Assembly: GCA_016872875.1 (NCBI GenBank)
Contig: VGYW01000007.1
Span: 1 to 45,611 of the forward strand
From: Planctomycetota bacterium
GTDB lineage: Bacteria; Planctomycetota; PUPC01; DSUN01
Length of the DNA stretch: 45,611 nt
Reading direction: 5' to 3'
A model generated the notes under the pieces. It searched no databases. It had not been told where the DNA came from and was given only the letters and a program-made list of their open reading frames with translations. Positions 1-7,343 of this stretch are shown here, piece after piece (position 1 is the stretch's first letter; each line of letters opens with the position of its first letter). The position numbers and the translations under genes were made by a program.

Positions 1-4
1 GAGT

Positions 5-425
5 ATGGCCCCCAATTCTGGTGAACCACTCCGGAGCCCCAACAGGGGCGTACTATAGCAGCCCAGGGCTTCGCCCTGGGCTTTGTCCACATCTCGGGGC
101 CTTGTAGCCCGCCGACGCGGGCGACCCAGCCGTAGCCCAGGGCGACCGCAGGGAGCCCTGGGATCGCGCGTCCCCGCCATCCAAGCCCCCGAAGGGGGCG
201 TTTCACGCCCATTGAATCGCCCCGCTTCGGGGGCTCTACGCTGGCGGGGCCTGTTCCCAGGGCTCCCTTCGGTCGCCCTGGGCTACGGCTCAAACGCCCC
301 CATTCGGGGGCTAAACCCCAGCCCCCAGAAGATGTGGGCCAAGATCAGGGCGAAGCCCTCGGCTGCTATAGTGCGCTCCGTTCGGAGCTTCGGGGTCGAA
401 GAGAACTACCAGGACTGGTGGCCAT
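5..425. repeat. Long imperfect inverted repeat (~420 bp palindrome), MITE-like
   Basis: The whole 435-bp gene-free start of the window folds on itself around position ~210-215. Matching arm segments: ATGGCC (5-10) with GGCCAT (420-425); ACTATAGCAGCC (52-63) with GGCTGCTATAGT (361-372), perfect; 128-148 with 270-290, perfect over 21 bp; CCCCGCCA (172-179) with TGGCGGGG (242-249); AGCCCCCGAAG (184-194) with CTTCGGGGGCT (225-235). The arms also contain smaller palindromes, at 136-162 and 256-282, and the hairpin CCCAGGGCTTCGCCCTGGG (62-80). It ends about 10 bp past the stop codon of the flavoprotein gene. No transposase or convincing gene is inside. It could be a non-autonomous mobile element, a nested REP cluster, or a very large transcript hairpin. 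Confidence 0.8.
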
Positions 426-435
426 GCTCCGCGGG

Positions 436-1038
436 CTAGGGGGTGCTTCGGATGGGCAGGGCGCGTGCGAGGGCGAGGCCGGCCTGGTAGGCATCGGCCA
501 GGGCGCTGGGGTGGCCGAGGATGTCGCCCTGGGCGTCCACGTGCTTGTAGCATAGCTCGCCGGCCCAGGGGCACTCGAGGACGTTGAAGACGGCTTTCAT
601 GGTGCGGCGTGGCCCGTCGAACATCCAGCGCTTGTCGAAGCCGCAGCAGGCGAGCCAGAGGGCGCTGCGGTGCGGGCGCGGGGGGTCGAAGAGGGGCTTG
701 CCGAGGACGTGCTTGTGCGCCCAGAAGCACTGGCAGCGGTCAATGACGATCTTCGCCTGGGCCGACACGCCGGCGAAGAAGATCGGCGTGGCGAACACCA
801 GGTGGTCGGCGGCCAGGAACTTGTCGTGGATGGCCTGGACGTCGTCCTGGATGAAGCAGCGTCCCGTGGCCTGGCAGCGGTTGCACTCGATGCAGGGGTG
901 CATCTTGTGGTTGCGGAGGGGGAGGAACTCGACGGTGGCACCGCCATCGGCCGCGCCGCGGAGGGCCTCGCGCAGGAGGGTGTCGGTGTTGCCGTTCTTG
1001 CGGGGGCTTCCCGCGATGCCGAGGATGTGGGGGGACAT
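436..1038 (-). CDS. Iron-sulfur flavoprotein (NADPH-dependent FMN reductase-like family)
   Basis: 200-residue flavodoxin-fold protein. The N-terminus GIAGSPRKNGNTDTLL (residues 7-22) is the FMN phosphate-binding loop of the FMN-reductase/iron-sulfur flavoprotein family. It is followed by a compact cysteine motif C49-x2-C52-x2-C55-x5-C61, which in this family binds a 4Fe-4S cluster next to FMN. The mid-region (FATPIFFAGVSAQAK, around residue 83) is also typical. Such proteins are cytoplasmic electron-transfer flavoproteins, often linked to redox or oxidative stress. The ATG at 1038 is preceded by AGGAG with about 6 nt spacing. It is divergent from the rubrerythrin-like gene at 1250, which would fit a shared oxidative-stress role (inference). 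The physiological partner is unknown. Family assignment is secure. Confidence 0.88.
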   Translation of the reverse strand: MSPHILGIAGSPRKNGNTDTLLREALRGAADGGATVEFLPLRNHKMHPCIECNRCQATGRCFIQDDVQAIHDKFLAADHLVFATPIFFAGVSAQAKIVIDRCQCFWAHKHVLGKPLFDPPRPHRSALWLACCGFDKRWMFDGPRRTMKAVFNVLECPWAGELCYKHVDAQGDILGHPSALADAYQAGLALARALPIRSTP

Positions 1039-1074
1039 TGGGGCTCCTGCCTGCGGTGACCAGCCGCTTCCCGC

Positions 1075-1157
1075 ATCGTCCTCGTCCGTCGGCCTCGATT
1101 CTCCTCGCTCGCACGGAGAAGATCGAGGACGAGGACGAGGGACGAGGACGAGGACGA
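1075..1157. repeat. Intergenic hairpin with tandem GAGGAC arms
   Basis: The right arm (about 1114-1157) is a tandem array of GAGGAC units (period 6, with one extra G). The left arm (about 1075-1103) contains the complement ATCGTCCTCGTCC followed by CCTCGATTCTCC. The two pair imperfectly across a short loop. It lies between two divergent genes, so it is not a transcription terminator for either. Similar architecture with different sequence occurs at 21021-21118, 24503-24573 and 25857-25953. Confidence 0.7.
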
Positions 1158-1183
1158 TTGAAGAAGGGCTCCGACTTCGCGTG

Positions 1184-1212
1184 TTGCGGCCTGAGGTGAC
1201 TTCTGCTATTAT
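1184..1212 (+). promoter_or_regulatory. Predicted sigma-70 promoter for the rubrerythrin-like gene
   Basis: TTGCGG (1184-1189), 17-nt spacer, TATTAT (1207-1212). The -10 matches consensus at 5 of 6 positions. It lies 37 bp upstream of the ATG at 1250. Confidence 0.6.
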
Positions 1213-1249
1213 ACGCGCGCGCCGGGGGCGCGCAAGGAAGGAGCAAGGA

Positions 1250-1747
1250 ATGGCAGAGGCAGACCCTCTTCAGTACGCGATCCAGCTCGAGCGGGACGGT
1301 CAGGCGTTCTACACCCAGGCGGCGGCGGCCACGCGCAACCCGCTGGGGAGGAAGATGTTCGAGGGCCTCGCGGCGGACGAACGGCGGCACGAGGAGGTGC
1401 TCCTCGGGCTGTCGCGGGAGTCGCCGGCGGCCCTGGAAGGCGAGATGCCGAAGCGGCGCCTGGCCACGCTCTTCGCGACGGTGGGGGAGGCGCTGAGGCG
1501 GGAGCTCGACGCCGACGCGAGCGACACGGCGGCGGTGGAGAAGGCGCTGGTGATGGAGCGGGCGAGCATCGCCCACTACCGGCAGCAGGCCGAGCGCGCC
1601 GCCGGTGAGCATGCCCGCGCGCTCTACCGCAGACTCGTCGAGGAGGAGGAGCAGCACGCCGACATCCTCCAGGGCTGCCTGACGTACCTGAACAGGAGCG
1701 GGCAGTGGTTCCTGTGGGAGGAGAAGGGCCTGCTGGACGGCGGGTAG
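1250..1747 (+). CDS. Rubrerythrin-like di-iron ferritin-fold protein
   Basis: 165-residue helical protein with two copies of the ferritin-like di-iron half-motif. The first has E14 (QLERDGQAFY) and E44-x2-H47 (DERRHEEV). The second has E103 (VMERASIAHY) and E133-x2-H136 (EEEEQHADIL). These are the expected iron ligands of the rubrerythrin/YciE-type four-helix bundle. No C-terminal rubredoxin CxxC pair is present, so this is a short erythrin-type protein rather than a full rubrerythrin. The likely role is cytoplasmic peroxide reduction or iron handling (family knowledge). The reading frame is open far upstream, but the ATG at 1250 has a strong AAGGAAGGAG Shine-Dalgarno sequence and is where similarity begins. 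It has its own promoter and is divergent from the flavoprotein gene. Confidence 0.87.
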   Translation: MAEADPLQYAIQLERDGQAFYTQAAAATRNPLGRKMFEGLAADERRHEEVLLGLSRESPAALEGEMPKRRLATLFATVGEALRRELDADASDTAAVEKALVMERASIAHYRQQAERAAGEHARALYRRLVEEEEQHADILQGCLTYLNRSGQWFLWEEKGLLDGG

Positions 1748-1801
1748 AAAGGCCAATGGGAAGGCCGGTGGACCGGTTTCGCGGAAAGGCGCAATTTGCA
1801 C

Positions 1802-1829
1802 TTGACACGCCGGGAGAGCAATGTATAAT
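1802..1829 (+). promoter_or_regulatory. Consensus sigma-70 promoter of the PilMN-secretin-ExbBD operon
   Basis: TTGACA (1802-1807), 16-nt spacer, TATAAT (1824-1829), with an upstream TG (1822-1823) giving an extended -10. Both hexamers are perfect consensus, the best promoter in the window. It leaves a leader of roughly 85 nt before the TTG start at 1921. Confidence 0.85.
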
Positions 1830-1920
1830 CGCTACAGAGCAGACTATTTAGGCGTCGGCGCGCGGCGGTCCGGCGGCGCGCCCACGCTCTCGTGGGGCGC
1901 TCCGGCAAGGAGTGGCGAGC

Positions 1921-3726
1921 TTGGCTCCTAGAGTGGCCTGGGGCATAGACATCGGCGAGGCGGCCATCAAGGCCGTCAAGGTGCGCAGGTCCGGCGACTC
2001 CGCGGTGGTGATGGAGTACCACACGGTCCTCTGCGGGGGCCGCGCGGAGGAGGCCCAGTCGGGCGACCGCGACTTCAGGGTGAGGAACGCCCTGTCGGAG
2101 CTGCTCTACCAGGTGGACATGGGGGGCGCGCGAATCGCCGTGTCGTTGCCCGGCCGCGACGTCTTCCCACGCTTCATCCTGCTGCCGCCGGTGGAGAAGC
2201 GCCGCATCCCGGAGGTCGTCCGCTACGAGGCGCGCACCCAGATGCCCTTCCCCATCGAGGAAGTGGTGTGGGACTACCAGCCGGTCAGCGGCGTGGGCGT
2301 GCCCGGCGAGGAGCTCGAGGTCGCCTTCTTCGCGGCCAAGAAGGCCACCGTCTACAGCTTCCTGATGAACCTGCGCCTGGCGCGGCTCGTGCCGGACATG
2401 GTGGAGATTACCCCCCTCGCGCTCTACAACTTCCTGGCCTACGACCGCACCTTCGAGGCCGGCACCGTGGTGATCGACGTCGGGGCCGCCAACACCGACC
2501 TGGTGATCATAGACGGCGAGCGGTTCTGGACCCGCAGCGTGGCCATCTCGGGCAACGACATCACGCGGGCGCTCCAGGAGAAGTACCAGATTTCCTTCGA
2601 GGAGGCCGAGAACCTCAAGCAGAAGGCGGCGACCTCGAAGCAGGCCGAGAAGATCTTCGGGGCCATGCGGCCGATAGTGGACGACTTGATCGGCGAGGTG
2701 CAGCGCTCGATCGGCTACTACAAGGCCCACGCGCGCAACGTGAAGATAGACCGCGTGATCCTGCTGGGCAACTCCTTCAAGCTCCCGCAGCTCGTCGAGT
2801 ACTTCCGAAAGGGCCTCGACTACGAGGTTTCAATGCTCGACACGCTTGAGAAGGTCCGGGTGTCGAGCGGGATGAACGCGGAGCGGCTCGAGGCGGAGCT
2901 GCCCAGCTACGGGGTGGCCCTGGGCCTGGCCATCCAGGCCCTCGGGCTGGGGCGGGTGAACATAGACCTCATCCCGCGCGAGCTGGTCACAGAGCGGCAG
3001 TTGCGCCAGAAGCTCCCCTATGCCGCCGCGGCGCTCTTCCTTCTCGCGCTCCCGCTGCTCGTCAACTACTACGCCGCCTCCGTGGAGATCGGCCGCTGCG
3101 CCGAGGAGATCGAACCGATCGAGAAGCAGATCAAGATTGACCAGGGCCGCCTGACGACGGAGGCGAACATCGCGAAGCTGGGAAAGACCGGGGACGACTT
3201 GGCCCCCGTCGCCCGCGTCGGGCGGGGACGGGCCGACTGGGCGCGATTCTTCGACGACCTCAACCTCGCGGTGAACCAATTGAAGCGCGAGCCGTTCCGC
3301 CTGAACTCGGTCCGCGAGCTCTCGGACGTGGAGCTCCGCGGGGGCGTGGTTGGCGGCGAGGGCCTGGGCAAGGTGGGCCTCAAGCCGCTCGAACCCAGGA
3401 CACCAGGAACCATCACCATCGAGGTCCGCTTCGAGAAGGACCTGATGTTCGAGGCGGTGGAGGTCAGCCAGTTGGGCGACCTCCTCAAGGAGCGGGTCCC
3501 GCGCGTGATCAAGGTGGAGGGCCGCGAGATGACTGAGCTGAAGGGCGAGGGGGCGACAGAGAAGGCCGTGACTGGGTGGGCCTACACCTTCTGGGTGACG
3601 TATCACGCGCGCCCCGGGGAGGCCGTGGCGCCCCCTGTTGAGGCGCCCAAAGAGGCCCCGAAGGCGCCGCCTCCGAAGCGCACGGTCACGAAGAAGCCGC
3701 TGCCCACGAAGCGCGGAGGAGAGTGA
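1921..3726 (+). CDS. pilM: PilM-PilN fusion: type IV pilus-type inner-membrane platform protein
   Basis: 601 residues. The first ~345 are a PilM-like actin-fold ATP-binding domain. Visible motifs are WGIDIGEAAIKAVKV at the N-terminus, YEARTQMPFPIEEVVWDY, the phosphate loop IDVGAANTDLVIID, SVAISGNDITRAL, and ILLGNSFKLPQLVEY. The chain then continues without a break into a PilN-like part: NIDLIPRELVTERQ, the conserved cytoplasmic tail that PilM normally binds on a separate PilN, then a transmembrane helix at residues ~365-386, a coiled-coil-like stretch and a periplasmic domain. The C-terminus is a Pro/Lys-rich tail. An in-frame GTG at 1912 overlaps the Shine-Dalgarno sequence AAGGAG (1907-1912). 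The TTG at 1921, 8 nt after it, is therefore the better start. It is the first gene of the operon. Cytoplasmic/inner-membrane location is inferred. Confidence 0.87.
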   Translation: MAPRVAWGIDIGEAAIKAVKVRRSGDSAVVMEYHTVLCGGRAEEAQSGDRDFRVRNALSELLYQVDMGGARIAVSLPGRDVFPRFILLPPVEKRRIPEVVRYEARTQMPFPIEEVVWDYQPVSGVGVPGEELEVAFFAAKKATVYSFLMNLRLARLVPDMVEITPLALYNFLAYDRTFEAGTVVIDVGAANTDLVIIDGERFWTRSVAISGNDITRALQEKYQISFEEAENLKQKAATSKQAEKIFGAMRPIVDDLIGEVQRSIGYYKAHARNVKIDRVILLGNSFKLPQLVEYFRKGLDYEVSMLDTLEKVRVSSGMNAERLEAELPSYGVALGLAIQALGLGRVNIDLIPRELVTERQLRQKLPYAAAALFLLALPLLVNYYAASVEIGRCAEEIEPIEKQIKIDQGRLTTEANIAKLGKTGDDLAPVARVGRGRADWARFFDDLNLAVNQLKREPFRLNSVRELSDVELRGGVVGGEGLGKVGLKPLEPRTPGTITIEVRFEKDLMFEAVEVSQLGDLLKERVPRVIKVEGREMTELKGEGATEKAVTGWAYTFWVTYHARPGEAVAPPVEAPKEAPKAPPPKRTVTKKPLPTKRGGE

Positions 3727-3796
3727 GCGCGCCAGCGCGCCAGGCGGAGCAACGGGCTCCTGGCGAGCCCCGGCACTTGTTGGTGAGGAACGCCAA

Positions 3797-5467
3797 GTGT
3801 TAGGTCTGTTGCGCAAGCATGTCGCCTGGGTGATCGTCGGCATCGCCTTCCTGGGCGAAGTCGGCGCCATGTTCTTCGTCTTCGGCAAGCAGGGCGAGGC
3901 GCGCGCGGCGCGTGAGAACCTCGAGAAGCGCAGGGACTTCCGCGACAACCTCCAGTGGAAGATCCGCGGCGACGTCCAGCGGAAGGTCCCTGGCATTGAC
4001 GAGCGGATCGATGTCCTCAAGGAACGCCGCGAGATCGCCGGGCGCGAGCTCGCCGATTGCCTCGTCTTCCTCTGGCATCAGGGCCGGGCCATCGAGGGCC
4101 TCTTCGACGCCAAGGAGCTGGCCGCCTACGACGCCCGCCCCTGGCAGGAGCTGCGAAACCTCCATGTCTTCAAGGTCGAATACCAGACCGTCTACAAGCG
4201 CGAGCTGGCCAAGCTCGAGCCCCTGATGCAGAAGATTGAGGCGGACGCTGGGATGCTGGGCTTCGCCGACACCGCGGGCGGGCTTGCCGCGGCCAACGTG
4301 ACCCTTGGCGACGTCTTCGCAAAGCAGAAGGAGTTCTGGATCAGGAAAGCGATTGTCGAGGTCCTCGCAAGCTCGGACGCGGTCCTCCAGCAGCCCGTGA
4401 CCCTTGGCGTGCGCGCCGGCCCCGGAGGCGTGCCGCTGCGGCACGCGGCCGCCCCCGGCGCCGGCCCAGCGCCCGTCTCGGATGCAGGGCCTTTCATCGA
4501 GCTGATCCCCCTTCAGTTGACCTTCGCCTGCGACTACACGCGCCTGCACAAGGTGCTGCGCGATTTCCTCCGCTCGCCCCTGTGTCTGCGGATCACCTCC
4601 GTCACCAACGTGGCGCGGGCCAAGCTGGTCGAGCGCCCGATGGAGGCCCCGCCGCCCCCGAAAGAGGCCCCTGGCAAGGAGGCGCCTGCCAAGGAGCCGG
4701 CCCCGAAGGGGCGGCCGGGGGCGCCCGTGGCCGCGCCGCCAGGCAAGGAGCACTTCGAGAGCGCCTCTATGGCCACCGCCCAGCAGGAGAAGCGCAAATA
4801 CGTCACAGTGACCCTGCACGGCGACGTGTGCGACCTCCGCCTCGAGCTCCTCGAGGTCAAGTTCCCAAAGGCCCCCGCGTTCAGCGACAGGACGAAGGTC
4901 CTCGCCTGGTTGGCCTGGCAGCTCCAGAACCTCGAGAAGCGGGCCAAGAGCGTGCCGGCCGTCGAGGACAAGGAGCTTGGGCCTGGCGACCCCGAGCCGA
5001 AGCGGCCGGAGCTGAGCGAGGACTGGATCGCCAAGGCCATCCTGGCCGCCGAGAGGGCCGCCGGCAAGCCCGGCGACAAGGCGCCCGCCGAGGGGCCAAA
5101 GCAGATGATCATAGCCGACAAGCTCACACAGAACCGCGAATACTCCTTCGCCGACCTCGACGGAGTGAAGGAGTGGCTGGGGCGGCGCTACGACTTCGAG
5201 CATGAGAAGCTCGATGCCTACCAGAGCTTCTGGCGCCAGGTCCGCCAGCTCGTCGAGGCCGGCAAGCTCGACGACAGGACCAAGGTCGGCGTCTCGGTCG
5301 GCGACGGCGTGCTCGTGGTGTTCCGCCCGGCCGACGAGTGCGACCCCGCCCAGGTCTTCGAGGTCCAGCTCGATGCCGGCATCACGGCCAAGCTGGGCCT
5401 TCAGGTGCCCAAGTTCCGCGAGAGCCGCGACGGGGTCAAGACTGCCACGAGCTCTGTGAAGCACTAG
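3797..5467 (+). CDS. Membrane-anchored PilO-like protein (putative)
   Basis: 556 residues. One transmembrane helix lies at residues ~9-29 (AWVIVGIAFLGEVGAMFFVF), followed by a charged, probably coiled-coil region and a large periplasmic portion. Around residues 235-270 the stretch IELIPLQLTFACDYTRLHKV and the following FLRSPLCLRITSV resembles the pattern of PilO/GspM ferredoxin-like domains (IP-x-L ... Y-x-x-L-x-x-FL ... I-x-SV). Together with its place directly after PilM-PilN, this suggests a PilO role. An Ala/Pro/Lys-rich linker (residues ~275-315) and a second C-terminal part follow, making it much longer than classical PilO (~200 residues). The GTG at 3797 follows GAGGAA by 7 nt and is placed just before the membrane helix. 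The frame upstream is an extension over the end of the preceding gene. Function is inferred mainly from context. Confidence 0.6.
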   Translation: MLGLLRKHVAWVIVGIAFLGEVGAMFFVFGKQGEARAARENLEKRRDFRDNLQWKIRGDVQRKVPGIDERIDVLKERREIAGRELADCLVFLWHQGRAIEGLFDAKELAAYDARPWQELRNLHVFKVEYQTVYKRELAKLEPLMQKIEADAGMLGFADTAGGLAAANVTLGDVFAKQKEFWIRKAIVEVLASSDAVLQQPVTLGVRAGPGGVPLRHAAAPGAGPAPVSDAGPFIELIPLQLTFACDYTRLHKVLRDFLRSPLCLRITSVTNVARAKLVERPMEAPPPPKEAPGKEAPAKEPAPKGRPGAPVAAPPGKEHFESASMATAQQEKRKYVTVTLHGDVCDLRLELLEVKFPKAPAFSDRTKVLAWLAWQLQNLEKRAKSVPAVEDKELGPGDPEPKRPELSEDWIAKAILAAERAAGKPGDKAPAEGPKQMIIADKLTQNREYSFADLDGVKEWLGRRYDFEHEKLDAYQSFWRQVRQLVEAGKLDDRTKVGVSVGDGVLVVFRPADECDPAQVFEVQLDAGITAKLGLQVPKFRESRDGVKTATSSVKH

Positions 5468-5469
5468 AG

Positions 5470-5513
5470 CCCCTTGTCCAGGGGATTGGGTTCGTGGTGC
5501 GGGCTTCAGCCCG
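5470..5513. repeat. Two short intergenic hairpins
   Basis: CCCCT (5470-5474) pairs with AGGGG (5480-5484) directly after the stop codon. CGGGCT-TC-AGCCCG (5500-5513) follows. They sit in the 83-bp gap between two operon genes. The second resembles small REP-like hairpins rather than a terminator, since there is no T-tract. Confidence 0.5.
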
Positions 5514-5550
5514 TAGCGTCAAGGTGGCTCCCCTTTCCTCGGGGGATTCG

Positions 5551-7200
5551 ATGGACCTGTCTGGGATCAAAGACTTCCTGTTCCGGCACGTCGAGAAGAT
5601 CGTCCTCGCCGGCGTCTTCATCTTCGTTTGCCACCAGGTCTACAAAAACCTCTTCCCTAGCGAAGAGGAGCAGCCGCGTGTTGACGGGAAGCGCCGCGAC
5701 CCGGTGGCCATGCCGAGCAAGGCCATTGACGCCTCGTACTGGGCGGCCTCTGCGCCCTACGTCAACGTCCCCCGCATCGAGGCCGCAAAGTACAACTGGT
5801 TCTATCCTCCGACCGAGCGCTGGGGGCCGCCCGTGGTGCTCTTGGAGGGGGAGAAGGGGAGAGAAGAGGGGCGGCGCGCAGTCTTGGGAAAAGTGGTCGG
5901 CGTGCCGCAAGTTAGCGACCTGACGGAGGAAGAGATGAAGGAAAGGGGCCTGCCGGAGCCGCCGCCGGACCCGCCCACCCCCTGCGAGGTAAGCGTGACT
6001 GTGGAGCCCGGCAGCCCCGGGAGCCCAGAGGGCGATACACTCCTCATCAAGGGCACAAAACCAGGCAGGTGGAAGAAGATCACTGTCACCCTTGCCACCC
6101 AGGACCGGTACTGTGTGGCGGTGATGATGTATAAGTTTGGCATCAGGCCTGTGGTAACTCTGGCGCAGGCCACAATCGAGGAGATCAGGGAAGAGCCGCT
6201 CGGCACAGTGGTCATCCGCTTTACCGCAGAGGAGGGGACGATCAAGTCCGACGACGGAAAGAAGATCACCACGTATGTCGAGCCGACCTACTATGAGATC
6301 TTGTGCAAGAGCGAGTTCGATCCCCAGGAACTCGTGGTGGGGTACGTTCCGGGCCGCACCTTCAAGCCCGTCGAGGGTCCCGGGGGAGTCCAGCCGAAGG
6401 TGGGGCCGAAGGAGCTCGAAAGGCCGGGCCTACCACGGGAAGGCAGGCCGCCGACCATCCCGAGCAAGAAGGAGCCCGGCATACCGAGGAAGGGCGAAAC
6501 AAAGGAAGACCCTAAAGTGATGGTCTTCCGGGACCAGAACATTGAGGCCGAGACGAAGTACACGTACAGCATTCGTAGCGTCCTTATCCCCAAAGAGGAC
6601 CAGAAGCCGCTCGAGCCGGTTTCCAGCAAGCCATTCGAGTATCGGACCGATCCTCGGTTCACCTTCGCCTACGTGGGCGGGACGGCGAGCCGAGCCGTCA
6701 TCCGCGTGTTCATCGGCCCTCGCGACGAAAAGGGGCGGGGAGGGAAGAGCAAGCTCTTCGAGGACATCCCCGTGGGGGGCTGGGTGGGCGAGGTGCCGAA
6801 GCAGTACAGGCCCGCGGCGCCAGAGCGCGACGCCAAGGGGGGCAAGGGTGTGGAGGCCAAGGCGGCGGCGCCCGCGCCGGCCGCTGCGGGCCTCCCCGGC
6901 GCAGGCATCGAAGGGGGCGTGGGGGGCCACGCCGATGAGGCCGCCGAGGAAGGCCCCGCCGCGCTCTTCGTCACGCGAGTCACCCTCGTCGCCATCGAGC
7001 AGAACATCATGCGCCTTGTCCCAGTGAAAGTCAGCGTTCCCCGCCCAGCAAAGGGCGGCTTTGTGGAAGTTCACACATTCCAGGACCGCCAGGACCGTCG
7101 TGTGATCCTGCTCGACCGCAAGGGCCGGCTCCACTACCTCTGGTTCGAGCCGAAGGACGTGGGCGCGGGGGTCCATGAGAAGGGCGGGAAGGAGAAATAG
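5551..7200 (+). CDS. Membrane-anchored periplasmic protein of the pilus-type operon, function unknown
   Basis: 549 residues. A short cytoplasmic tail precedes one transmembrane helix at residues ~15-31 (EKIVLAGVFIFVCHQVY). The rest is probably periplasmic: a beta-rich segment around 145-260, a Pro/Gly/Lys-rich linker around 265-315, then NIEAETKYTYSIRSVLI (about residue 331), which looks like an Ig/fibronectin-type strand pattern. An Ala/Pro/Gly-rich linker lies at ~425-470, with a last small beta domain ending in LHYLWFEP. I cannot assign a named family. By position, where PilP would be expected between PilO and the secretin, it may link the inner-membrane platform to the secretin (inference). 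The ATG at 5551 lies directly before the membrane helix and is preceded by a G-rich stretch. The open frame upstream overlaps the previous gene. Base composition between about 6000 and 6660 looks less GC-rich than its surroundings. Confidence 0.6.
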   Translation: MDLSGIKDFLFRHVEKIVLAGVFIFVCHQVYKNLFPSEEEQPRVDGKRRDPVAMPSKAIDASYWAASAPYVNVPRIEAAKYNWFYPPTERWGPPVVLLEGEKGREEGRRAVLGKVVGVPQVSDLTEEEMKERGLPEPPPDPPTPCEVSVTVEPGSPGSPEGDTLLIKGTKPGRWKKITVTLATQDRYCVAVMMYKFGIRPVVTLAQATIEEIREEPLGTVVIRFTAEEGTIKSDDGKKITTYVEPTYYEILCKSEFDPQELVVGYVPGRTFKPVEGPGGVQPKVGPKELERPGLPREGRPPTIPSKKEPGIPRKGETKEDPKVMVFRDQNIEAETKYTYSIRSVLIPKEDQKPLEPVSSKPFEYRTDPRFTFAYVGGTASRAVIRVFIGPRDEKGRGGKSKLFEDIPVGGWVGEVPKQYRPAAPERDAKGGKGVEAKAAAPAPAAAGLPGAGIEGGVGGHADEAAEEGPAALFVTRVTLVAIEQNIMRLVPVKVSVPRPAKGGFVEVHTFQDRQDRRVILLDRKGRLHYLWFEPKDVGAGVHEKGGKEK

Positions 7201-7225
7201 CCTCGGCCGGAAATGAAGAACCCTG

Positions 7226-7254
7226 TTGATCTTCTGGCCGCCCGAGGTTAGAAT
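7226..7254 (+). promoter_or_regulatory. Predicted internal sigma-70 promoter before the first secretin
   Basis: TTGATC (7226-7231), 17-nt spacer, TAGAAT (7249-7254, 5 of 6). It lies in the 143-bp gap before the GTG at 7344 and could give the secretin-TPR-ExbBD half of the operon its own transcription. Confidence 0.5.
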
Positions 7255-7343
7255 CGGTGGGACGCAGGCGCTCTGCGCCGGCGCGTGCGCGCGGCGCGGG
7301 AACGCCTCGCAAGCGAAGGCCATGTGACGAAAGGAGTACGGGC

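Noticed and set aside
83..439. Small open frame inside the 420-bp palindrome
   Set aside because: It runs through inverted-repeat sequence, is Arg/Pro/Gly-rich and has no ribosome-binding site or recognisable domain.
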